Below, one piece after another: positions 58,001-64,000 of a stretch of DNA of 64,000 nucleotides. The notes below the pieces were generated by a model. The model was not told the origin of the DNA. It saw only the letters and a program-made list of their open reading frames with translations, and made no database searches. Position 1 is the stretch's first letter. Each line of letters opens with the position of its first letter. The position numbers were made by a program, and so were the translations under genes. This DNA comes from an uncultured Megasphaera sp. (GTDB taxonomy: Bacteria; Bacillota; Negativicutes; Veillonellales; Megasphaeraceae), in assembly GCF_900539295.1 (NCBI RefSeq), contig NZ_UQBH01000006.1, positions 1 to 64,000 on the forward strand. The letters are read 5' to 3'.

Positions 58001-58597
58001 GATAGCGTCCCAGTCGACGAGTTTTTTGTAGTTTTCGAAATCCATGACTTCAACTTTCTGAATTTCGTGAGACGTACGGAAACCGTCGAAGAAGTTGATG
58101 AACGGCAAGGAACCTTTAATAGCAGATAAGTGAGCGACACCAGCGAGATCCATGACTTCCTGAACATTGGATTCGGCCAAGAGACAGCAGCCCGTTGCAC
58201 GAGCAGCCATAACGTCCTGGTGGTCACCGAAGATGCTCAGTGCATGGTTAGCCAAAGCACGTGCAGCTACGTGGAATACGCCCGGAAGGAGTTCGCCGGC
58301 AACTTTGTACATGTTCGGCATCATGAGGAGGAAGCCCTGAGATGCTGTGTACGTCGTGGTCAAAGCACCAGCCTGTAAAGAACCGTGGAATGCGCCAGCA
58401 GCGCCAGCTTCGGACTGCATTTCAATGACGTTGACTTTGTGTCCGAAGATGTTTTTCATGCCATTGGCGGACCAATCATCGACATGTTCTGCCATAGGAG
58501 AAGACGGCGTGATCGGATAAATTGCGGCAACTTCAGTAAATGCATAGGACACCCATGCAGCTGCTTCGTTACCATCCATGGTTTTAAATTTGCTCAT
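55082..58597 (-). CDS. nifJ: Pyruvate:ferredoxin (flavodoxin) oxidoreductase
   Basis: This 1171-residue single-chain PFOR oxidises pyruvate to acetyl-CoA and CO2 with reduction of ferredoxin, the main pyruvate route in anaerobes. Domain I begins [20 protein letters not shown] with [20 protein letters not shown]. Two 4Fe-4S ferredoxin motifs ([37 protein letters not shown]) follow, and the TPP-binding part has [20 protein letters not shown] with the proximal-cluster cysteines and [26 protein letters not shown] lies 12 bases before the ATG, rather far. It is monocistronic, with a leader of about 240 nt and its own terminator. Confidence 0.98.
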   Translation of the reverse strand: [1171 protein letters not shown]

Positions 58598-59088
58598 AGA
58601 TAAAACACGCTCCTTAATTAAATGTTATACACAATATGGAAGATTCCATACTGATAGGCTTAAGAAAGCTATAAAGACGTTCCGCCGTATCTCATACAGA
58701 CGGCGCGAACAGCTGCACAGGTTCCAACGATGCATTCTGTTCACGTATCGGCCATACACGTCCCAAATTGAAAAAAACGCAACAAAAAGCGGGAAGGTCT
58801 GACAATATTCAAAAAAAGTATTGCTAATATTCTGAATCTGTACTACTATTATAGTGGTATTACAGATTCGCACATTACCATATCTCTTTTCAGAATTGCT
58901 GACCATCACAAACCGAACGACTTTGTAACTTTATCTTACAAGTTAATTATATGCCTAAGCAATGTTAAATTCAATAGGAATGTGATGCTAGTTTATGCAT
59001 CGTTCAGTGCTATTTTGTAAACGTATACCAATGGAGTGTATATTCTAACGTTATTTGATATACACTATTAGTTAGTGGAGGTGTTAGC
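58598..59088. promoter_or_regulatory. Divergent control region between nifJ and the LysR gene
   Basis: Two dyads stand out. For nifJ, GAATCTGTA (58835-58843) and TACAGATTC (58862-58870) enclose a minus-strand TATAAT (58849-58854), about 240 bp before the nifJ start. For the LysR gene, GTGTATAT (59036-59043) and ATATACAC (59058-59065) form a perfect 8-bp dyad with a 14-bp centre, 24 bp before the ATG. The long nifJ leader holds a small hairpin (GCCGT/ACGGC near 58682-58702) and a T-rich stretch. No gene is seen. The LysR protein is the natural candidate to bind one or both dyads. Confidence 0.65.
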
Positions 59089-60000
59089 ATGGATTTTCAT
59101 CATCTTAAATACTTTGTCGAAGTAGCAGACAAGAAGTCATTCAGCAAAGCAGCGCGAACACTGCATATTTCTCAGTCCGCCATCAGCCGTACCATCAAAG
59201 CCCTGGAAGAAGAACTGGGCGTCGTCCTCTTCATGCGAAATGCGAAGGCCGTCGAACTTACCGACGCCGGCACGATTTTCCTGTCCCACGCAAAACGAGT
59301 CGTCTTCATGTTCGAACATTTGAAGACCGACTTTGAAAATGAGTTTAAACTGGAACAGGGCACGATTCTCATCGGTCTCCCGCCCATCACCGGGGCCCCG
59401 ATCTTTGCCAACCTCTTAGGGGCATTTAAGCAGGAATATCCGCAAATTGAACTGGACTTATACGAACACGGCTCCAAGAAGGTCGAAATCAGCGTTCAGG
59501 AAGGCCTCATCGATCTCGGCATCGTCTGCACCCAGCCGAAGGAGAAGGATTTTGAATCGTTCTTCCTTACCCAGGACCCGATGAACGTCATCATCCACCG
59601 CGACAACATCCTGTCCAAGGAAAAGACGATTCCCTTGAAGAAACTGGCCAACGAATCACTGGTCCTCTACCGCGATGACTTCAACCTGCACGACGAAATC
59701 ATCCAGCACTGTAAGAAAATCGGCTTCCAGCCGAAAATCATCTTTGAAACGAGCCAGCGCGACCTCATGATCCAGACCGTCGTCGCCAATCTCGGCGTCG
59801 CCCTCCTGCCGAGCCGCCTGTGCCCGACCAAGGAAGCCAATCCGCGCGTATCGGAATCGGTCGTCGTCCGTCCCCTCGTCGAACCGGAACTCATGCACGT
59901 TCTCTACGTCATCTGGAAACGCGGCCACTACCTGTCCCATGCCGCTCAGTTGTGGCTTGACTTCGTCCGCAATAAAGCCCGCGTCATTTCAAACTTATAA
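59089..60000 (+). CDS. LysR-family transcriptional regulator
   Basis: This 303-residue LTTR has an N-terminal winged helix (MDFHHLKYFVEVADKKSFSK, ISQSAISRTIKALEEELGVV) and a periplasmic-binding-protein-like effector domain (TILIGLPPITGAPIFANLLG, GLIDLGIVCTQPKEKDF), in the CidR/CynR-like style. It is divergent from nifJ, across a region with two dyads, and may regulate nifJ and itself; some CidR-type LTTRs respond to acetate or pyruvate overflow, which would suit a pyruvate-oxidation gene, but this is inference. GGAGG precedes the start, and its TAA overlaps the ATG of the next gene by one base. Confidence 0.92.
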   Translation: MDFHHLKYFVEVADKKSFSKAARTLHISQSAISRTIKALEEELGVVLFMRNAKAVELTDAGTIFLSHAKRVVFMFEHLKTDFENEFKLEQGTILIGLPPITGAPIFANLLGAFKQEYPQIELDLYEHGSKKVEISVQEGLIDLGIVCTQPKEKDFESFFLTQDPMNVIIHRDNILSKEKTIPLKKLANESLVLYRDDFNLHDEIIQHCKKIGFQPKIIFETSQRDLMIQTVVANLGVALLPSRLCPTKEANPRVSESVVVRPLVEPELMHVLYVIWKRGHYLSHAAQLWLDFVRNKARVISNL

Positions 60001-60395
60001 TGGCCGAAAAAAAGCAGGACCCCACCTCTCCTATCCGTCACCTGCGACAGCAGATGCAGCATGGAAAGGCCGTCTTCCTCGGACAGTACCGCCGCCTCCG
60101 GCAGAATTGGCACAGCCTGTCAAAAGGTCAAAAATATATGGCTGCAGCAGCGGTCCTCCTCTTCGTGTGGACCCTGGTGCTGCAAGTCCAGGTTCTTTCC
60201 TTGTCACAGACCGTCGCCCTGCAGCGGGTCCGCATCTCCCAGCTCGAGAAACAGGCCCAAAAGCAGAATAATCAGCTTTACTCGGCATCGGTTACCTTAG
60301 CTGACATCGAAAAGAAATGGCACGCCCTCAACTTCCGCGTCCTGGAAAATACCTGGCGCATCGAAGAACCGAAAAAAAACCCAGACTCCTTATAG
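60000..60395 (+). CDS. Single-pass membrane protein with coiled coil
   Basis: This 131-residue protein has a basic N-terminus (MAEKKQDPTSPIRHLRQQMQ), one hydrophobic segment (KYMAAAAVLLFVWTLVLQVQ, about residues 45-64) and a predicted coiled coil after it (LQRVRISQLEKQAQKQNNQL). It has the general shape of FtsL/DivIC-type or other small bitopic proteins but no clear family motif. Its ATG overlaps the LysR stop by one base, so translation is coupled. The stop lies inside the following terminator stem. Confidence 0.7.
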   Translation: MAEKKQDPTSPIRHLRQQMQHGKAVFLGQYRRLRQNWHSLSKGQKYMAAAAVLLFVWTLVLQVQVLSLSQTVALQRVRISQLEKQAQKQNNQLYSASVTLADIEKKWHALNFRVLENTWRIEEPKKNPDSL

Positions 60396-60410
60396 AGTCT
60401 GGGTTTCCTT
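60377..60410. terminator. Bidirectional terminator
   Basis: AAACCCAGACTC pairs perfectly with GAGTCTGGGTTT around CTTATA, with A and T runs on the outer sides. It ends the LysR unit on the plus strand and the HAD gene on the minus strand. Confidence 0.9.
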
Positions 60411-60416
60411 TTTATA

Positions 60417-61103
60417 TTACGATTCAAGAAGTGCTTCGAAGGCTTCCGGTTCCGGAAGGGACGGAATGATTTTCCAAGGCTCGCACTTGGCCAGGTTATC
60501 GTACGTATGGCGTCCCGTAGCGACGCTGATCGTCCGGGCGCCAATGGCTTTTCCGCACTGGATATCGTGAGGCGTATCGCCGATGACATATATCGCTTCG
60601 ATATCGTCGCCCCAGGTCCGTTTGGCAATAGCCAGGGCATTGCGGGCCAGGTCGTCACGATAGTAGTAGTCGAAGGCAAAGCCCGAATGGTCGAAATCAA
60701 AATACTGAGACAAGCCGAAGAAATCCATCTTCAGGCTGGCGCCGACGCGGCTGTTCCCCGTCAGGAGTAGCTGCTGATAGCCTTCTCTACCGTGGAAGAA
60801 CGCCAAATTTTCCTTGGCATTCGGCAGGATGACGCCTTCGTGAGCCTTGCGCTTCAGCCATTTCAGGAGCTTTTGCTCATAGTTCCGGCAGAAGGCAAAG
60901 ACTTCTTCATCAGTCGGCATGACACCTGTCGACTTATAGAGCAGCTGCTGACAAATAAAATTGTCCGTCCTGCCGCCGGCATCGATTTTCGGTATCGGTA
61001 TATCGGCACCGTTTAAATCATGGAGGACTTCTTTAATGGCATGCAGTCCGGCATGACCTGTATTCAATAAGGTTCCGTCAATATCCCAGTATAATAATTT
61101 CAC
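60417..61103 (-). CDS. HAD-family phosphatase (phosphoglycolate-phosphatase-like)
   Basis: This 228-residue HAD hydrolase has motif I LLYWDIDGTLLNTGHAGLHA (DXDGT), motif II LLLTGNSRVGA, and motif IV VIGDTPHDIQCGKAIGARTI. It has a small alpha-helical cap and is cytosolic. The start is a GTG at 61103 (VKLLYWDIDG) with GGAG 8 bases upstream; no in-frame ATG is better placed. It is 25 bp after ackA and possibly co-transcribed. Substrate unknown; Gph-like and other small-phosphate substrates are possible. Confidence 0.85.
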   Translation of the reverse strand: MKLLYWDIDGTLLNTGHAGLHAIKEVLHDLNGADIPIPKIDAGGRTDNFICQQLLYKSTGVMPTDEEVFAFCRNYEQKLLKWLKRKAHEGVILPNAKENLAFFHGREGYQQLLLTGNSRVGASLKMDFFGLSQYFDFDHSGFAFDYYYRDDLARNALAIAKRTWGDDIEAIYVIGDTPHDIQCGKAIGARTISVATGRHTYDNLAKCEPWKIIPSLPEPEAFEALLES

Positions 61104-61128
61104 ATTCTTCACTCCATTTGAGGCACTA

Positions 61129-62325
61129 TTACTGCTTGGATACGATGTCCTTCGTATCGCGGGCAATCATGATTTCTTCATTCGTCGGAATGACATACAT
61201 CTTAACCGTCGAATCGTCGGTGCTGATCAAAGCGTCTTTGCCGCGGACATCGTTGCGCTGCGGATCGAGTTTGGCACCGAGGTATTCCAGGCCTTCGGCA
61301 ATGGCTGCGCGGTCTTCAATGCCGTTTTCGCCGACGCCGGCCGTAAAGGTGATGACGTCAACGCCGCCCATGGCAGCTGCGAAAGCGCCGATTTCCTTGC
61401 GGACCTGATAGTGGAACATGTCGAGAGCCAGCTGAGCCCGTTCGTTGCCTTCACCGGCAGCTTTGCCGAGGTCGCGGAAGTCGCTGGAAACGCCGGAGAT
61501 GCCGAGAACGCCGGACTGTTTGTTCATCAATTTGTCCATATCCTTGGTCGTATAGTTATGGTTGTCCATAACGTTGAGGACGATAGCCGGGTCGATATCG
61601 CCGCAGCGCGTGCCCATGAGGACGCCGGCCAAGGGAGTAAAGCCCATCGTCGTGTCGACGCATTTGCCGTATTTGATGGCTGCTAAGGAAGAGCCGTTGC
61701 CGAGGTGGCAGTTGATGATGCGCAGTTCTTCAACGGGTTTGCCCATGACTTTAGCGACTTCACCGGCGACATAGCGATGGCTCGTGCCGTGGAAGCCGTA
61801 ACGGCGGATATGATCTTCCGTGTAGAGTTCGTACGGGAGGCCGTACATGAAGGCTTTTGCCGGCATGGTCTGATGGAAGGCCGTATCGAAGACGCCGACC
61901 TGAGGTACGCCGGGCATAATGGCCTTGCAGGCATTGATGCCGATGATGTTCGGCGGATTGTGAAGCGGAGCCATGGCCGAGCATTTTTCCAAGGCTTTCA
62001 TGACTTCGTCCGTAATGAGCGTGGAAGCAGCGAATTCTTCACCGCCATGGACGACGCGGTGGCCGACAGCGTCGATAGCATCCATCGATTTGATGACGCC
62101 GCATTCAGCGTCGGTCAAGATGTCGAGGACCAGCTTAACGGCTACTTGGTGATCCGGAATGGACTGTTTGATTTCCTTTTTCTGCCCATTCCATTTGTGG
62201 GTCAGCTGCGAATCGGTAAGGCCGATTTTTTCGACCAAACCTTTTGCCATTACTTCTTCATTATCCATGTTGACGAGCTGATACTTCAAAGATGAGCTGC
62301 CGCAGTTTACAACCAATACGATCAT
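61129..62325 (-). CDS. ackA: Acetate kinase
   Basis: This 398-residue ASKHA-fold kinase converts acetyl phosphate and ADP to acetate and ATP. Signatures: [20 protein letters not shown] at the start, [38 protein letters not shown] and [20 protein letters not shown]. The gene sits between a lipoprotein gene and an HAD phosphatase on the minus strand. With nifJ it gives a route from pyruvate to acetate; no pta is in the window. Confidence 0.98.
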   Translation of the reverse strand: MIVLVVNCGSSSLKYQLVNMDNEEVMAKGLVEKIGLTDSQLTHKWNGQKKEIKQSIPDHQVAVKLVLDILTDAECGVIKSMDAIDAVGHRVVHGGEEFAASTLITDEVMKALEKCSAMAPLHNPPNIIGINACKAIMPGVPQVGVFDTAFHQTMPAKAFMYGLPYELYTEDHIRRYGFHGTSHRYVAGEVAKVMGKPVEELRIINCHLGNGSSLAAIKYGKCVDTTMGFTPLAGVLMGTRCGDIDPAIVLNVMDNHNYTTKDMDKLMNKQSGVLGISGVSSDFRDLGKAAGEGNERAQLALDMFHYQVRKEIGAFAAAMGGVDVITFTAGVGENGIEDRAAIAEGLEYLGAKLDPQRNDVRGKDALISTDDSTVKMYVIPTNEEIMIARDTKDIVSKQ

Positions 62326-62356
62326 GAAATTTTACCCTCTTTCGTTTGTTTTAAGA

Positions 62357-62893
62357 TTACTTTAGATGACCAAATACGTGGTCAACTACTTCCTTCGCCA
62401 AATCGTCGCCGTCTTTGTACATGTACATGACGTGCCAGATCTGGCCATTATCTTCAAAGAAGAAACTCCGCACGATGAGCTTTGCCGGCTGGCCGTTCAA
62501 TGGCTCCGTGTAGGCGGCATCGACGACAACGGCCTTGCGTCCGCTCTCTTCGGCGTCGGTAATCTTCGTTTGCAGATCAGATACATCCGGTGTCTGTTTC
62601 AGCCTGGCAACGTATTCGTTGGCCATGGCAACAGGCGTCGTTTCGCCGGCTGTTTCAGAAACAGCGACGACATTAATGTGTTTGTCATTATTGATATACA
62701 TCATGCCCTGGCCTTCCTGACGGTTCACGTGTGCCAGGTCAAACGGGGTCATGACATACACTTCAGAATTGCCAGCCTTCAACTGGACATAGCCGAAACT
62801 GTATTCTTCAAGCATCGTATTGCTGCCACAGCCGGACATCAATACGGCAGCCGTGATCATTGCCGCAGCTGCAAGTCCTTTCAATCCTTTCAT
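62357..62893 (-). CDS. Hypothetical lipoprotein
   Basis: This 178-residue protein has a lipoprotein signal (MKGLKGLAAAAMITAAVLMS, then GC; lipobox LMSGC), followed by GSNTMLEEYSFGYVQLKAGN. The mature part, about 155 residues, includes KAVVVDAAYTEPLNGQPAKL and VRSFFFEDNGQIWHVMYMYK, which resembles small PsbP/DcrB-like folds. Localised to the membrane surface by lipid anchor. It lies 31 bp upstream of ackA on the same strand. Function unknown. Confidence 0.75.
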   Translation of the reverse strand: MKGLKGLAAAAMITAAVLMSGCGSNTMLEEYSFGYVQLKAGNSEVYVMTPFDLAHVNRQEGQGMMYINNDKHINVVAVSETAGETTPVAMANEYVARLKQTPDVSDLQTKITDAEESGRKAVVVDAAYTEPLNGQPAKLIVRSFFFEDNGQIWHVMYMYKDGDDLAKEVVDHVFGHLK

Positions 62894-63167
62894 ACAATCA
62901 CCTATTTATGCTTTCTACAGACTAGGTTCATTATAGCATAAAAGAGTTATAGCGTCATCTAAAAAAAGCATGAAATGGAAATACTTTCGCTATCCCGTCG
63001 AACAGCCAAAAAGAATGGACGGCCTCCATTGACGATTGCCTTTACCTTACGTATACTTATAAACAACTTATACCGCGACATCCCCCTGTCATCAAGCCGT
63101 CCCGGTCTCCTCTACCGTCGCGATTCCCTGTAATCATTGTGAAATTCAGAACATAAAAGAGGTCTCT
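62894..63167. other. Divergent intergenic region before tmcAL
   Basis: About 270 bp between the divergent lipoprotein and tmcAL genes. It should hold both promoters; I see no well-formed -35/-10 pair and no RNA gene. Confidence 0.4.
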
Positions 63168-64000
63168 ATGGAATCCATTGCCGTCATCGCTGAATTTAAT
63201 CCCTTTCACACAGGCCACGCCTACTTACTGTCGGAAATCCGCCGGCAGAGCCCGGCCGATGCCGCCATCATCGTCATCATGAGCGGCTCCTTCGTCCAGC
63301 GCGGCGAACCGGCTTTCTTCGACAAGTGGCACCGTGCCCGTTGGGCCGTCAGAAACGGCGCCGACGCCGTCTTTGAACTGCCTGCCGTCTATGCACTGTC
63401 GAGTGCAGAAGGCTTTGCCTCAGGCGGCGTCCGTTTAGCCCATCGCCTTAGCTGTACGGCCCTTGCCTGCGGCGTCGAAGACGGTACGGCCGACGCCTTT
63501 CTCCGTCTGGCTGAAGCTGCCTTAATGAAAGCGCCCGGCGAGGAGAAGAAAGCTGCGACAGCCGGCCGCAATCAGACCGAGGACCTGAAAAAAGCCCTTC
63601 CGGAATCAGCTCATCTTTTGGAACAGCCCAACGCCCTCTTGGCCCTTGAATATGCCAAAGCCGTCCTCCGCTTGCCGTCGCCCCTTACGCTGATGACCAT
63701 CCCCCGCAAGGGAAGCCACCACGAAAAAAGCCTCGGCCAATCTTTTACCAGTGCTTCGGCCCTCCGAAAGGCCCTTGAAAATGGTTTTTCCGCAGAAGCA
63801 GCAGCCTACTTCCCGAAAAGCATCTGCGCAGACGTTGAAGGCCTGGTCACCTCCGGAATCTTCAGCGATTACGGCCGCTACCACGACTTCGTCAGCCTGC
63901 AGGGCCGCCTCCTGACAGCGGAACAACTGCGCCGCCTGCCGGCTTTTACGGAGGGACTGGAAAATCGCTGGCATAAGGCATTTTCTACCCTTTCGACATA
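63168..64000 (+). CDS. tmcAL: tRNA(Met) cytidine acetate ligase, 5' part
   Basis: The frame from the ATG at 63168 stays open to the window end (about 277 codons, no stop reached). It begins MESIAVIAEFNPFHTGHAYL with the nucleotidyltransferase HXGH, then VIMSGSFVQRGEPAFFDKWH and GADAVFELPAVYALSSAEGF, the TmcAL/YlbM family. This enzyme uses acetate and ATP to form N4-acetylcytidine at the wobble base of elongator tRNA-Met. GAGGT precedes the start. Its placement near ackA fits common Firmicute gene order. Confidence 0.93.
   Translation, partial: MESIAVIAEFNPFHTGHAYLLSEIRRQSPADAAIIVIMSGSFVQRGEPAFFDKWHRARWAVRNGADAVFELPAVYALSSAEGFASGGVRLAHRLSCTALACGVEDGTADAFLRLAEAALMKAPGEEKKAATAGRNQTEDLKKALPESAHLLEQPNALLALEYAKAVLRLPSPLTLMTIPRKGSHHEKSLGQSFTSASALRKALENGFSAEAAAYFPKSICADVEGLVTSGIFSDYGRYHDFVSLQGRLLTAEQLRRLPAFTEGLENRWHKAFSTLST

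Noticed and set aside
55022..58129. A 1035-codon open frame on the plus strand, antisense to nifJ
   Set aside because: It mirrors the codon bias of nifJ, has no family-like motifs and no ribosome site, and nifJ on the other strand is certain.
58598..58830. A riboswitch in the nifJ leader
   Set aside because: Only a small hairpin and a T-rich stretch are visible; no known riboswitch motif was recognised.

Overview
The window reads as a Gram-negative-type Firmicute of the Negativicutes, most likely Veillonellales and possibly Megasphaera. This is inferred from gene content and protein style, not from a search. Supporting content: a 1171-residue pyruvate:ferredoxin oxidoreductase, acetate kinase, an arsR-arsD-arsA-acr3 operon, HemZ, and a TmcAL (YlbM) gene close to ackA. 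Core genes are GC-rich and tightly packed. The stretch from about 15 to 26.7 kb is patchier and more AT-rich and carries broken genes.

Region 1 (1-15.2 kb) is a type I-C CRISPR-Cas locus. I counted 115 repeats in one continuous run (939-8639), plus six decayed repeats at the trailer end (58-288 and 805-904) separated by about 515 bp of foreign-looking DNA. The cas genes lie on the minus strand in the order cas3-cas5c-cas8c-cas7, next to the leader end of the array. The cas4-cas1-cas2 adaptation genes that normally sit between cas7 and the array are absent; only 263 bp lie there. Ten consecutive repeats (2217-2860) share a variant hairpin loop.

Region 2 (15.2-26.7 kb) is accessory. It holds a frameshifted bicupin gene, a flavodoxin-fold reductase, an alpha/beta hydrolase with an in-frame amber codon, a start-less gene remnant, a secreted hydrolase with a Cys in the nucleophile position, and a phage/plasmid replisome-organizer gene. 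Upstream of that gene are about 342-bp direct repeats with DnaA-box-like sites, a perfect 14-bp palindrome and a frameshifted MazG-like gene. A PQQ-type sugar dehydrogenase, a hairpin-rich segment, a 5'-truncated HigB/RelE toxin with an intact antitoxin, and two small AT-rich genes complete it. It looks like a worn integration region.

Region 3 (26.7-41.6 kb) is housekeeping: nudF-deoB-pdp-rlmD (nucleoside salvage plus a 23S rRNA methylase), an RclA-like flavoprotein, rpsO, pnp and dut, a divergent Lpd-like flavoprotein, and the arsenic operon with a near-consensus promoter flanked by two ArsR operators.

Region 4 (41.6-53.0 kb) is a nine-gene minus-strand operon: recJ, relA/spoT, dtd, an MBL-fold hydrolase, an AI-2E-family permease, fur, hemZ, hisS, aspS. 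Spacing is between a 14-bp overlap and 13 bp, and a terminator follows aspS.

Region 5 (53.0-64.0 kb) carries an EamA-permease/cytidylate-kinase-like fusion, nifJ, a divergent LysR regulator coupled to a small membrane coiled-coil protein, a lipoprotein-ackA-HAD phosphatase cluster, and the 5' part of tmcAL running off the window. nifJ and ackA together indicate pyruvate to acetyl-CoA to acetate metabolism.
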